From assembly GCF_039537405.1 (NCBI RefSeq), contig NZ_BAABAL010000005.1, positions 992,001 to 1,056,000 of the forward strand: 64,000 bases of DNA, read 5' to 3'. Positions 32,756 through 41,661 of the stretch are shown piece after piece. The DNA is from Allokutzneria multivorans (lineage in GTDB: Bacteria; Actinomycetota; Actinomycetes; Mycobacteriales; Pseudonocardiaceae). The translations under genes and the position numbers were made by a program. Below the pieces are notes generated by a model. The model saw only the letters and a program-made list of their open reading frames with translations. It ran no database searches and was not told the origin of the DNA. The first letter of the stretch is position 1. Every line of letters begins with the position of its first letter.

Positions 32756-33126
32756 CGGATGTATCGGCTGGTCGCGGGAAGCCACACGAGCACGGTGGCT
32801 ATGGCGGAGCCTGCGGTGATCAAGATCAGGAGCGTCGTTCGGACGCCGCCCGCGCCGGGCATGGCGGACACGGCCGTGGTGGTGACCAGCATCGCGACCG
32901 CGACGATGCTGAACCCGTACCTGGGGCCGCGAAAGCCCGCGCGCAGCTTCACCGCGCCCACCAGTACGGACGCGCTGAGCGCCCACCACATGATCGTGAA
33001 GAAGTACATGGGGGGCTGGAGGAACCCGAGGACGGCCATCAGCCCGCCGAGAACCGCCCAGCAGGTGACTGCCGCGGTGACTGTCGCGGGCCGGGCCGGA
33101 CGGGGAACGTCGTGTGCGTGGTTCAC
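32734..33126 (-). CDS. Small four-helix membrane protein, unknown
   Basis: 130 residues with four hydrophobic segments (VTAAVTCWAVLGGLMAVLGF, MYFFTIMWWALSASVLVGAV, FSIVAVAMLVTTTAVSAM, LLILITAGSAIATVLVWL) and a basic C-terminal end. No family recognised. GTG at 33126 is chosen because TAACGT ends seven bases upstream, which fits a leaderless message; a GTG at 33165 is an alternative. Confidence 0.65.
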   Translation of the reverse strand: MNHAHDVPRPARPATVTAAVTCWAVLGGLMAVLGFLQPPMYFFTIMWWALSASVLVGAVKLRAGFRGPRYGFSIVAVAMLVTTTAVSAMPGAGGVRTTLLILITAGSAIATVLVWLPATSRYIRYVRLGR

Positions 33127-33262
33127 CTCCCGGACGTTAGGGATCGCAGCCGGGACCGGTCCCACGATCGGGCGCCGACGTTGTCAAGATCCGCGAAATG
33201 CTTGAGGTCCCCCAACTCCGTCGTCTATCCACAAAGGACACAAACCTGTTGGGGGATATTCG

Positions 33263-33625
33263 ATGTTGAAGCGAATCGGTGCCGCTCTGCTGGTGAGCGC
33301 CGCCGCCGCGACCATGACCACGCTCGCCGCCGCTCCCGCCTCGGCGGCGGAGGAGGTGCGCTCGCACTGCGGTCACGGGGTCTGCGTCGCGGTCCGGATC
33401 GACTACCGGTGGTCGCGTTACGCCAGGGTCGTGGACATGACGGTGTCCACGGTGAACAAGGAGCCCGCGAAGCTGCACGGTTTCATCGCGGACTGGAGCC
33501 GCTGGGCGGACAACTCCAAGAACCAGTTCTGGAGGGTCGGGCAGGACTTCGACCGCAGCACCTGGGCCTGCGGTGAGGCGTGGGTCGGCGCGCACATGAT
33601 CGACCGTCCCTGCGTACGGATCTGA
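33263..33625 (+). CDS. Small secreted protein, unknown
   Basis: 120 residues. Clear Sec signal peptide MLKRIGAALLVSAAAATMTTLAAAPASA then EEVRS. The mature part of about 90 residues has four Cys (HCGHGVCV, TWACGEA, DRPCVRI), probably two disulfides, and several Trp. No family recognised. The ATG follows TTGGGGGATATTCG. It ends 11 bases before a long terminator hairpin. Confidence 0.7.
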   Translation: MLKRIGAALLVSAAAATMTTLAAAPASAAEEVRSHCGHGVCVAVRIDYRWSRYARVVDMTVSTVNKEPAKLHGFIADWSRWADNSKNQFWRVGQDFDRSTWACGEAWVGAHMIDRPCVRI

Positions 33626-33636
33626 CGCGGCGGAAC

Positions 33637-33675
33637 GAGAAGGGGCACCCTCCACAGTGGAGGGTGCCCCTTCTC
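33637..33675. terminator. Perfect 19-base-arm bidirectional terminator
   Basis: Arms at 33637-33655 and 33657-33675 (starting GAGAAGGGGCACCC) are exact inverted copies around a single A. They lie between convergent genes ending at 33625 and 33693. Confidence 0.88.
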
Positions 33676-33692
33676 CTTGCTGGGCGAGCAGA

Positions 33693-35789
33693 TCAGCGAC
33701 CGATACGGCCGCCGTCCTTCTTGAACACCGCGACGACCGACGGGCGCGGCTGGCTGGTGCCGCCGTCCGGCCAGTGCGAGGCGGGCTTCTCGACGGTGGC
33801 GCCGTCGAGCTCGCCGGGGTGCTGCACGGACACGAGCACGTGCCGCTCGGTGATGATCGGGCCGCAGCACTCCGCGCCGATCGGCACCGTCAGGAACTGC
33901 TTGACGTGGCCGCGCTCCTTGCCCTCCAGCGGCAGCGCGAACAGGCCGTCATTCTTGTCCAGCGCGTTGCCGTCGGTGGAGACCCAGAGGTTGCCGTACG
34001 GGTCGAACGCGACGTTGTCCGGACAGGAGATCGGGCTGACCTTGGACTTGTCGAAGCCGCCGTAGTAGGTGTCGGCCGCCTTCGGGTCACCGCAGACCAG
34101 CAGCAGGTTCCAGGAGAAGCGCGTCGCGGTGTTGTCGCGGCGGTCCTCCTCGATCTCCAGCACCTGGCCGTTCTTGTTGCTGTGCCTGGGGTTGACCTCG
34201 GTGGCGACTTCCTTGCCAGCCGGTCCGCGCTCGCTGTTGTTGGTCAGCGCCGCGTAGATGCGTCCGGTCTTCAGGCTCGGCTCGACGTCCTCGGGGCGGT
34301 CCATCTTGGTGGCACCGACCTTGTCGGCCGCGATGCGCGCGAAGACGTAGACCTCTTCCGCGGTCATTCCGGGGATGAAGGACTTGTCGTTGTGCGCCAA
34401 CGGGAGCCACTCGCCGCGGCCGTCGAACTTGCCGTCCTTGGGCAGCTTGCCGGAGCCGTCGATCTCGGCGGCCGGGCTGTTGCCGGTGAACTTGGCCGCG
34501 TAGAGCGTGCCGGTGTCGAGCAGCGTCTTGTTGTGCGCGCGGGCCCGCTTGCTGTGGCCCTTCATGAACTTGCCGTCGGAGACGAACTTGTACATGTACT
34601 CGAAGCGCTCGTCGTCGCCCATGTACGCGACGACGCGGCCGTCGCGGTTGACGATGACGTTGGCGCCCTCGTGCTTGAACCGGCCGAGCGCGGTGCGCTT
34701 GATCGGCGGCTGGTCCGGCTCGAACGGGTCGATCTCCACGATCCAGCCGAACCGGTTCGGCTCGTTGACCTGCTTGGCCAGGTCGAAGCGCGAGTCGAAG
34801 CGCTCCCACTTGCGGGTGGTGACCTTGTTGGTCACGCCGTAGCGCTTCATCTGCTCCAGCGTCTTCGGGTCGGTCACCTTGTCGGCGTTGCCGAAGTAGC
34901 CGTGGATGTTCTCCTCGCCGGAGAGGATCGTCCCCCACGGGGTGAGGCCGCCGGAGCAGTTGTTCATGGTGCCGAAGACCTTGCGACCGGTCGGGTCGGC
35001 GGGCGTCTTGAGGTACTTCGAGCCCGCCGCCGGGCCGCGCACCTCGAAGGCCGTGGTCATGGTGATCCGGCGGTTGTACTTCGGGTCGAGCTTGACCTCC
35101 AGCCGGTTGGTGCGGCGGTTGCGCTCGACCCGTACGACGGAGTGCCCGTGCGCCTCCCAGGCGGTCCTGGTCTGGTGCTCGGTGGGGTTGTTCGGGTCCC
35201 AGCCTCGGAACATGTACTGCTCGCTGGAGTACTCGTGGCTGCTGACCATGAACCACTTGTCGTGCTCACCGGGGATGGGCACCAGAGCGCAGTAGTCGTT
35301 GTTGAAGCCCCACTGCTTGGCCTGGGCCTCGGGCGACTGCTTGTCGATGTCCCACTTCGGCGCGCCGGGGATGACCGGGTCGCCCCAGCGGATCAGGACC
35401 TGCTGCTCGTAGCCCTCCGGCACGACGACCGCGTCCAGCTCGTTGGGCTGGACGGGCTTGAAGTCGAGCCCGGCGACGCTGCGGCCCAGGCGGGCCTCCA
35501 GGTCCACGTCGACGTCGAGGTCGACGTCGATGCCGGGAGCGGCGGCGGCGGTGCCCGCGAGGGCGGCCGTGCCCGCCGTGGTCAGCGCGAGCGCCGCACC
35601 CGCCTTCAGCGCGCCCCTGCGGGAGAGCGCCCTGCGGGCCACATCGGCGAAGTACTCGTTCTCGGAGACGTTGGGCGCGTCGTGTGCGCACTGGTTGTTG
35701 CAGCGGTACTCGCAGGTCACCGCTGCCCGGCTGCCCAGGTGGGGGAGCAGCATGGGGAGCATTCGCCGGCCGTCGCGTTCTACCGACAC
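33693..35789 (-). CDS. phoX: PhoX-family alkaline phosphatase, Tat-exported
   Basis: 698 residues. A conserved N-terminal stretch with AVTCEYRCNNQC precedes a Tat-like signal (RRALSRRGALKAGAALALTTAGTAALAG), then the DUF839/PhoX body: VPEGYEQQVLIRWGDPV, WGFNNDYCALVP, VSSHEYSSEQYMF, MNNCSGGLTPWGTILSGEEN, GWIVEIDPFEP and CPDNVAFDPYGNLWVSTDG. PhoX enzymes use calcium and iron to release phosphate from monoesters outside the membrane. GTG 35789 is preferred because GGAGGT lies five bases upstream; an ATG at 35801 overlaps that site. No Pho box was recognised upstream. Confidence 0.92.
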   Translation of the reverse strand: MSVERDGRRMLPMLLPHLGSRAAVTCEYRCNNQCAHDAPNVSENEYFADVARRALSRRGALKAGAALALTTAGTAALAGTAAAAPGIDVDLDVDVDLEARLGRSVAGLDFKPVQPNELDAVVVPEGYEQQVLIRWGDPVIPGAPKWDIDKQSPEAQAKQWGFNNDYCALVPIPGEHDKWFMVSSHEYSSEQYMFRGWDPNNPTEHQTRTAWEAHGHSVVRVERNRRTNRLEVKLDPKYNRRITMTTAFEVRGPAAGSKYLKTPADPTGRKVFGTMNNCSGGLTPWGTILSGEENIHGYFGNADKVTDPKTLEQMKRYGVTNKVTTRKWERFDSRFDLAKQVNEPNRFGWIVEIDPFEPDQPPIKRTALGRFKHEGANVIVNRDGRVVAYMGDDERFEYMYKFVSDGKFMKGHSKRARAHNKTLLDTGTLYAAKFTGNSPAAEIDGSGKLPKDGKFDGRGEWLPLAHNDKSFIPGMTAEEVYVFARIAADKVGATKMDRPEDVEPSLKTGRIYAALTNNSERGPAGKEVATEVNPRHSNKNGQVLEIEEDRRDNTATRFSWNLLLVCGDPKAADTYYGGFDKSKVSPISCPDNVAFDPYGNLWVSTDGNALDKNDGLFALPLEGKERGHVKQFLTVPIGAECCGPIITERHVLVSVQHPGELDGATVEKPASHWPDGGTSQPRPSVVAVFKKDGGRIGR

Positions 35790-35900
35790 GCGGACCTCCA
35801 TATCGTCAGCTGGGGAACGCGGTGACGTTAAGCCCGATGAGCGTGCGATGAAAGACCTCTGAGTGAACTCTTCACCAACTGGCCCTGCGTGGTCGGACTG

Positions 35901-36344
35901 TCACGACCTGTCCAGGTCACGGGGCGGCTGGACCACGAGCCGGTAGAGGGCGGGCAGGGCGGCGTTGATCTTGGTCAGATCTTCCTGGTCCAGCGCGGAG
36001 AGCCGCTCCGCGAGGAACTCGTCCCTGGCGGCGGCGAGCTCGTCGGAGAGCCGCTGACCGATCGGTGTGATGTTGACCGTCGTGACCCTGCCGTCCTCCG
36101 AATCGCGCTCGCGTTCCACCAGTCCCATGCGTTCGAGGCGGCCGACGAGCTCGGTCATCGACGGCAGCCGGACGCCTTCCTGCTCGGCGAGCGCGCTCAT
36201 CCGGTACGGGCGGCGGGAGAGCATTCCGAGCACGGAGCTCTGGGTCAGGCTGAGCGACTCCTGCGGGGTCTGCCTGCGCACGACCGAGTAGAGCCGGAAC
36301 ACCAGGGGGCGCAGTGCGCGCGCCAGTTCTGCCGCGGAAGTCAC
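35901..36344 (-). CDS. MarR-family transcriptional regulator
   Basis: 147 residues. Winged helix: YSVVRRQTPQESLSLTQSSVLGMLSRRPYRMSALAEQEGVRLPSMTELVGRLERMGLVERERDSEDGRVTTVNITPIGQRL, flanked by dimer helices. A 15-base palindrome (36366-36380) lies 22 bases before its start and probably is its own operator. Ligand unknown. No Cys is present for thiol-based sensing. Confidence 0.92.
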   Translation of the reverse strand: MTSAAELARALRPLVFRLYSVVRRQTPQESLSLTQSSVLGMLSRRPYRMSALAEQEGVRLPSMTELVGRLERMGLVERERDSEDGRVTTVNITPIGQRLSDELAAARDEFLAERLSALDQEDLTKINAALPALYRLVVQPPRDLDRS

Positions 36345-36365
36345 TTCGGCATCCTAACCAGTTAT

Positions 36366-36380
36366 CTTAGGTTACCTAAG
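36366..36380. promoter_or_regulatory. Palindrome upstream of marR, probable autoregulatory operator
   Basis: CTTAGGT-T-ACCTAAG: perfect 7-base arms around one base, 22 bases before the MarR start. It resembles half-sites of iron boxes but lacks their 19-base layout, so the adjacent MarR protein is the more likely binder. Confidence 0.6.
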
Positions 36381-36520
36381 TAATCTGAGTCACGCCGGAT
36401 GTGTCCGTTTGGGGGCGATTTAGGGGCCTTTTCCATCGACCTTTCCATGATCATTACCCTCGGTTATAAACCCGTGTCATCAAGGTCTTTCTGGAGGCCG
36501 TATCCGCACAGATGAAGAGG

Positions 36521-36570
36521 CGCACAGTAGGCGCTAGTACTCCTTTAGTGTGAAAGGTACTTACTGTGCG
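36521..36570 (+). promoter_or_regulatory. Long hairpin enclosing ribosome site and start codon
   Basis: Outer arms CGCACAGTA (36521-36529) and TACTGTGCG (36562-36570) are exact inverted copies. Inside, AGTAC and CTTT pair with AAAG and GTACT around the loop AGTGTG, with bulges of six and two bases on the left side only. The right arm contains the GTG start (36566-36568), and GAAAGG, the likely ribosome site, lies in the inner stem. Confidence 0.75.
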
Positions 36571-37090
36571 TAGTGGACAATTCGGGCGTTTCCGCCTCGC
36601 CGCCGGTGCCGTCGTCCTGACCGCCGTCACCGTTGTCGCCGGTACCGGTGCCAGTGCGTTCTCCAGCCCGTCCGCCCCTGCGGAAAACGGCGCGAGCAAC
36701 TCCGAGGCGCGGTTACTGCCCACCCCTCGCGAGATCCGAGCGCAGTTCGACAGCTGGAACCACGACCTTCTCACCGGTGACGTGAACAAGGTCGCGCGGC
36801 ACTACGCCCCCGACGCGGTGCTGCTGCCGACGCTGTCCAACGAGGTGCGGACCACCCACGAGGGCATCAAGGACTACTTCACCGAGTTCCTGGCGAAGAA
36901 GCCCTCCGGAAAGATCCTTCACTCCTACGTCAACGTCCAGAGCGACCACTCCGCCGTCGACGCCGGCACCTACCGGTTCACCTTCGGCGACGGAACCCAC
37001 ACCGACGCGCGCTACACCTTCGTCTACGAGAAGCGCCACGGCCACTGGGTGATCATCAACCACCACTCCTCGAAGATGCCGCAGGGCTGA
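36566..37090 (+). CDS. Exported SnoaL/SgcJ-like (NTF2-fold) protein
   Basis: 174 residues. N-terminal signal (FRLAAGAVVLTAVTVVAGTGASAF) then an NTF2-like domain: EIRAQFDSWNHDLLTGDVNKVARHYAPDAVLLPTLSNEVRTTHEGIKDYFTEFL, and YRFTFGDGTHTDARYTFVYEKRHGHWVIINHHSSKMP. This matches the SgcJ/EcaC and CaMKII-association-domain group. Members range from polyketide-tailoring enzymes to stress proteins, so the role is open. No other in-frame start precedes the signal peptide, so the GTG is firm although it is buried in a hairpin. Stop codon is two bases from the stop of the next convergent gene. Confidence 0.8.
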   Translation: MRSGQFGRFRLAAGAVVLTAVTVVAGTGASAFSSPSAPAENGASNSEARLLPTPREIRAQFDSWNHDLLTGDVNKVARHYAPDAVLLPTLSNEVRTTHEGIKDYFTEFLAKKPSGKILHSYVNVQSDHSAVDAGTYRFTFGDGTHTDARYTFVYEKRHGHWVIINHHSSKMPQG

Positions 37091-37091
37091 G

Positions 37092-39875
37092 CTAGCCCTC
37101 TCGCAGCGCGCGGCGGAGCACTTGGGCAAGGTGCTCCGCCCGCCTCGGCGTCCCCTGCGCCACCTGCGTGCGGCACGAGAAGCCGTCCGCGATGATCGCG
37201 GTGTCCGCGCCCGCCGCACGCGCCTTCGGGTACAGCTCGCGCTCGGCGCACTCCTGGGCGACCTCCCAGTGCCCCGGCTCGAAGCCGAAGTTCCCCGCGA
37301 GGCCGCAGCAGCCCGCGCCGATCCGGTCCACGTCCACGCCCAGTTCGCGCAGCACCGACAGCTCCGCGCCGTAGCCGCCGCCGGACTCCTGATGGCAGTG
37401 CACCTGCACCACCGCGTCGGTGTCCAAGCGCTTGAACGGCGAAGGACCTTCATGCGCCGCAACGAGTTCGCCGAGCGTGCGCACACGCGTCTTCAGCAGC
37501 TCAGCGGCGGGATCGCCCGGCAGCAGCTCGCTCGCGTCGTCGCGGAGCACCTGCGTGCACGAGGGTTCGAGGCCGACTACGACGCTGCCCGCGCGCAGGT
37601 GCTTCTCCAAGCTGCGCAAGGACTTCCGCAGCACGCGGCGCGCCACGCCGAGCTGGCCGGTGGAGTGCCAGGTCAAGCCGCAGCAGACAGGCCCATCGGG
37701 TAGTTCGACGCGGTAGCCGAGCGCCTCAAGGACCTCCACCGCCGCGCGCCCGGCCGTGGGGTCGAGCAGGTTGGTGAACGTGTCCGGCCACAGCACGACG
37801 GTTCCGGCGCTGCCGGGGGCGGGCGTGCGACCGCGCATCCACCCGCGAAGCGACTTGCGGGCGAAGCGGATCATCTTGCGGCGCGGTTCGAGCCCGGCCA
37901 GCCGCAGCACCGTCTTCCCGCCGATCGCGTTGGCCAGGCCGGGAGCCACGGACGCCAGCCGGGCCCACAGCGGCAGCCACCCCAGCGCGTAGTGCGCGCG
38001 CGGGCGGAGACGGCGCTTGTAGTGGTTGTGCAGGAACTCCGCCTTGTAGGTCGCCATGTCCACGTTCACCGGGCACGCGGACTTGCACGCCTTGCAGGAC
38101 AGGCACAGGTCGAGCGCGTCGCGGACGGCCTCCGACCTCCAGCCGTCGGAGAGGAACTCCCCGCGCAGCATCTCCGAGAGCACGCGCGAGCGCCCGCGCG
38201 TCGAGTGCACTTCGTCGCCGGTGACCTGGAACGACGGGCACATCGTGCCGCTGGCCTGGCGGCAGCTGCCGACGCCGAGGCAGCGCCGGACCGCGCCCGC
38301 GAACGAGCCGCCGTCGTGGCTGAGCGCGTGCACCGGGGTCAGTTCGAGCCGGTCGTGCCCGGGACCGGGGCGGATGTCGGCGTCCAACGGCTTCGGGTCG
38401 ACCAGCAGGCCGGGGTTGAGGGCGCCGGTCGGGTCGAAGGTGCCCTTGAACGCGGCGAAGGAGTCGATCACCCGCCGCGAGTACATCCTCGGCAGCAGCT
38501 CTGACCGAGCCCGCCCGTCCCCGTGCTCGCCGGAGAACGACCCGCCGTGCGCCGCGACGAGGTCGGCCGCGCGCTCGATGAACTCGCGGTACTCACCGAT
38601 CCCCCGCGCGGTGGTCAGGTCCCAGCCGACGCGCAGGTGCAGGCATCCCTCGCCGAAGTGCCCGTACGCGATTCCCTTGCGCCCCATGGCATCCATCAGC
38701 CCGTGCAGCTCGCGCAGGTAGTCGGCCAGGCGCTCCGGCGGCACCGCCGAGTCCTCCCAGCCCGGCCACGCCTCTCCCCCGTCGGCCATCCGCGTGGCCA
38801 GCCCGGCGCCGTCGCGGCGGATCTTCCACAGCGCGGCGGTCTCGGTGGCGTCGGTGACCACCTTGCCGCCGAGCTCTCCGGCGCGCGCAAGGGCTTCGTC
38901 GATCGTGTCGCCGGGGACCTCGCAGTACACCCACGCCTGGCCGGGCGGGAGGAGATCGGCCAACGCGGAGCCGCCCGGCCTGCTGCGGAGCGCCGCGATG
39001 AGGTGCGCGTCCATGCCCTCGGCGGTCAGCACGCCGGTCCGCGCGAGCGCGGGAGCTGCTGAAGCCGCCTGGTAGACGTCGTCGAACCCTTGCACCACAA
39101 GGACTTTCGCCTTCGGGAGCTGAGCGAGCCGCACGGTCGCGCCGAGCACGACGCCGCACGTTCCCTCGGACCCGACGAGCGCGCGGGCGACGTTGAAACC
39201 GTTCTCCGGCAACAGGGAAGCGAGGCCGTAGCCGGAGACCTGGCGGGAGAACCGGCCCAGCTCGGTGCGGAACTCGGCGAGGTGGTCGGTGGTGAGCGCG
39301 CGCAACCGCTGGTCGATCGCCGCGTCCCCGCTGGAGCCCGCGCGCGCCGTGATCGTCCGGCCGTCCGCGAGCAGCACGTCGAGGTCGACCACGTTGTCCG
39401 CCGTCGTGCCCCACGCGACGGAGTGCGGCCCGCAGGCGTTGTTGCCGATCATCCCGCCGAGCGTGCAGCGGGACAGCGTCGACGGGTCGGGGCCGAAGGT
39501 GAGGCCGTGCCGCGCGCTCGCCGTGATCAGCTTGCCCAGCACCAGGCCGGGCTCCACCACGGCGGTCCGCGCGTCCGGCTCGATCGAGCGCAGCCGGTTG
39601 AGGTGGCGGGAGAAATCGATCACTAAGCCGTTGCCGATCGAGTTGCCCGCGATCGAGGTTCCTCCGCCGCGACAGGTGACCGGGACCCCGTGTTCGACTG
39701 CGACCCGCACCGCGCGCACGACCTCGTCCCGGCTGCGCGGCTCCACCACAGCGGCGGGAACAGCACGGTAGATCGAGGCGTCGGAGGTGTAGGCGGCGCG
39801 CGTCGAGTCGTCCACCCGCGCCGCGTACGGCAGCTCGGACGTCAACTGCCGCACGAAATCCCGTTGCCTGCTCAC
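37092..39875 (-). CDS. FAD-linked oxidase fused to Fe-S (GlpC/GlcF-like) domain
   Basis: 927 residues. The N-terminal PCMH FAD domain (VVEPRSRDEVVRAVRVAVEHGVPVTCRGGGTSIAGNSIGNG, then NNACGPHSVAWGTTADNVVDL) is followed by the GlcD C-domain (YGHFGEGCLHLRVGWDL, GGSFSGEHGDGRAR). The C-terminal half has two ferredoxin-type motifs (CLGVGSCRQASGTMCPSF and CLSCKACKSACPVNVD) and CCG domains (PVCCGLTWHSTGQL, GCCGLAGNFGFE). It is probably a D-lactate or other 2-hydroxyacid dehydrogenase feeding the quinone pool. GTG 39875 has CACAAT six bases upstream; a start at 39941 would overlap the preceding gene. Last gene of a four-gene operon. Confidence 0.9.
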   Translation of the reverse strand: MSRQRDFVRQLTSELPYAARVDDSTRAAYTSDASIYRAVPAAVVEPRSRDEVVRAVRVAVEHGVPVTCRGGGTSIAGNSIGNGLVIDFSRHLNRLRSIEPDARTAVVEPGLVLGKLITASARHGLTFGPDPSTLSRCTLGGMIGNNACGPHSVAWGTTADNVVDLDVLLADGRTITARAGSSGDAAIDQRLRALTTDHLAEFRTELGRFSRQVSGYGLASLLPENGFNVARALVGSEGTCGVVLGATVRLAQLPKAKVLVVQGFDDVYQAASAAPALARTGVLTAEGMDAHLIAALRSRPGGSALADLLPPGQAWVYCEVPGDTIDEALARAGELGGKVVTDATETAALWKIRRDGAGLATRMADGGEAWPGWEDSAVPPERLADYLRELHGLMDAMGRKGIAYGHFGEGCLHLRVGWDLTTARGIGEYREFIERAADLVAAHGGSFSGEHGDGRARSELLPRMYSRRVIDSFAAFKGTFDPTGALNPGLLVDPKPLDADIRPGPGHDRLELTPVHALSHDGGSFAGAVRRCLGVGSCRQASGTMCPSFQVTGDEVHSTRGRSRVLSEMLRGEFLSDGWRSEAVRDALDLCLSCKACKSACPVNVDMATYKAEFLHNHYKRRLRPRAHYALGWLPLWARLASVAPGLANAIGGKTVLRLAGLEPRRKMIRFARKSLRGWMRGRTPAPGSAGTVVLWPDTFTNLLDPTAGRAAVEVLEALGYRVELPDGPVCCGLTWHSTGQLGVARRVLRKSLRSLEKHLRAGSVVVGLEPSCTQVLRDDASELLPGDPAAELLKTRVRTLGELVAAHEGPSPFKRLDTDAVVQVHCHQESGGGYGAELSVLRELGVDVDRIGAGCCGLAGNFGFEPGHWEVAQECAERELYPKARAAGADTAIIADGFSCRTQVAQGTPRRAEHLAQVLRRALREG

Positions 39876-39900
39876 CAGCGCATTGTGCAGCCAGGTGCCG

Positions 39901-40368
39901 TCAAGCCTGCGCCAGCGCCACGTCGCGGTCGGGGCAATCACTGGCCGTCCACGTCGCCGTGAGGTCCTTGGCGATCACCGCGAGGGAGCCCGCCTGGCAC
40001 GCGATCTCGTGGCTGCACCCGTGCGCGTGCGGCAGCAGTTCATCCAGCAGCAGCGGGCCGTAGCGGCTCCACTCCGGCGACTCCAGCATGAAGCCGGACA
40101 CGCCGTAGTAGCGCAGCAGCAGGTTCTCCACGTGCTTCCCGCAGCGGTGCCGGAAGCGCAGCTCCAGCGTCACCTCGGTCTCGGTGCTGTCGAAGTCCAC
40201 CCGGCTGAGCACCAAGTCCTTGACGCAGCGCGGACCGTCGAGGTCGTAGTGCCCCGGCGACTCCGCGAACGCGCGAGCACCCGAGGGCAGCGCGCCTGCG
40301 AGCTGCGGGAGCTGGGCGAGGTAGTCCGAGGGGTCCAGCCCCGTTCCGCTCGCGATCACGAACCTCAT
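39901..40368 (-). CDS. Unknown cytoplasmic protein in CNNM/FAD-oxidase operon
   Basis: 155 residues from the ATG at 40368, which overlaps the stop of the CNNM-type gene by four bases (ATGA). No signal peptide. It has HRCGKHVENLLLRYYGVSGFMLESPEWSRYGPLLLDELL and a Cys/His-containing end (HAHGCSHEIACQAGSLAVIAKDLTATWTASDCPDRD), so a metal site is possible. Family not recognised. Translational coupling suggests it works with the CNNM-type membrane protein. Confidence 0.65.
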   Translation of the reverse strand: MRFVIASGTGLDPSDYLAQLPQLAGALPSGARAFAESPGHYDLDGPRCVKDLVLSRVDFDSTETEVTLELRFRHRCGKHVENLLLRYYGVSGFMLESPEWSRYGPLLLDELLPHAHGCSHEIACQAGSLAVIAKDLTATWTASDCPDRDVALAQA

Positions 40369-41654
40369 GAACCCGTGGCCTCTCGTTTCTTCCGCGGCCG
40401 CAGCCGCACTCCGGTGATCGCGTGGTGCTCGGTCGCGGTGACCTCGGCCGACCACTCGGCGAAGTCGACGCGGTCGCCCGGCCGCTGCGGGATCCGGCCG
40501 AGCCGGGTGAGCAGCATCCCGGCGATGGTCGTGTAGTCCCCGCTCGGCGCGTCCGCGATGTCCACACCGAGGTCGACGAGGTCGTGCACGGGAAAGGTTC
40601 CCGGCAGCTCCATGCTGCCGTCGTCCTGGGTGCGCACCGAGAGGATGTCGCGGTCGGCCTCGTCGTAGATCTCGCCGACGATCTCTTCGAGCAGGTCCTC
40701 CAGCGTCACGATGCCGTCCGCCGCGCCGTGCTCGTCGACGACCACGGCGAACTGCTGGCGCTCGGCCTTGAACCTGCGCAGCGCGTCGGAGACCCGCACC
40801 GAGTCGGGGAAGACCGTCGCCGGTCGCGCCACGTCGGCCACTGTCCCGGTGCCGGAGAGCAGCTCGCGCAGGTGCACGACGCCGATCATGTCGTCCAGGT
40901 CGCTGCCCCTGACCACCGGTGCGCGGGAGTGCCCCGAGGCGGCCAGTTCGGCGCGGGCCTGCTCGACCGACGTGTCGGCTTCCAGGGTGAACACCGAGCG
41001 GCGCGGCCGGAGCACGTGCCGCAGCAGCCGCTCGTGGATCTCCAGGCCGCCGATGATGATCATGCGCTGCTCGGCGTTGAGGCCGCGGTGCCCGGCGACC
41101 AGCTCGCGCAGCTCCTCCGGGCTCAGCTGCTCCTGGTCGGCCTTGGGGTTGCCGCCGAAGAGCCGCACCACCACGTCGGTGGACCTGCTGAGCAGCCACA
41201 CCGCCGGGCGGGAGATCTTGGACAGCGCGTCCAGCGGCCGGGCCACCAGCAGCGCCCAGCGCTCGGCGTGCTGCATCGCCAGCTTCTTCGGCGCCAGCTC
41301 GCCGACCACCAGCGTGAAGTAGGTCAGCACCAGCGTGACCGCCGCGATGGCCACGCTCTCCGCCGCTGCTCCGAAGAAGGAGAAGGCCGGGACCAGCGGC
41401 CGGGCCAGCGAGACCGCCGCCGTCGCCGACGCGAGCGCTCCGGCCAGGTTGATGCCGATCTGGATGGTCGCGAGGAACCGCGTGGGGTCCTTGGCCAGCC
41501 GCACCAGGGTCCGCGCGCCCTTGCCGCCGTCGCGCTCCAGTCGGCGCAACTGCCCTTCCCGCAAGGAGATCAGCGCGATCTCACTGCCCGCGAAGATCGC
41601 GTTCACCACCATCAGCAGCACGATGAGCGCGATGGTGAAGCCGTATCCGTCCAT
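40365..41654 (-). CDS. CNNM/CorC (TlyC-like) transporter: DUF21, CBS pair, CorC_HlyC
   Basis: 429 residues. DUF21 membrane domain (FTIALIVLLMVVNAIFAGSEIALISLREGQLRRLERDG, then LVLTYFTLVVGELAPKKLAMQHAERWALLVARPL), two CBS motifs (VLRPRRSVFTLEADTSVEQARAELAASGHSRAPVVRG and the paired ATVFPDSVRVSDALRRFKAERQQFAVVVDEHGAADGIVTLEDLLEEIVGEIYDE), and a C-terminal CorC_HlyC domain. Members move magnesium or cobalt ions; hemolysin names are historic. It starts seven bases after the upstream kinase gene. Confidence 0.93.
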   Translation of the reverse strand: MDGYGFTIALIVLLMVVNAIFAGSEIALISLREGQLRRLERDGGKGARTLVRLAKDPTRFLATIQIGINLAGALASATAAVSLARPLVPAFSFFGAAAESVAIAAVTLVLTYFTLVVGELAPKKLAMQHAERWALLVARPLDALSKISRPAVWLLSRSTDVVVRLFGGNPKADQEQLSPEELRELVAGHRGLNAEQRMIIIGGLEIHERLLRHVLRPRRSVFTLEADTSVEQARAELAASGHSRAPVVRGSDLDDMIGVVHLRELLSGTGTVADVARPATVFPDSVRVSDALRRFKAERQQFAVVVDEHGAADGIVTLEDLLEEIVGEIYDEADRDILSVRTQDDGSMELPGTFPVHDLVDLGVDIADAPSGDYTTIAGMLLTRLGRIPQRPGDRVDFAEWSAEVTATEHHAITGVRLRPRKKREATGS

Positions 41655-41661
41655 TGTGGAC

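Noticed and set aside
36366..36380. DtxR/IdeR iron box
   Set aside because: Half-sites resemble TTAGGT/ACCTAA, but the 19-base layout is missing and the adjacent gene is a MarR regulator.
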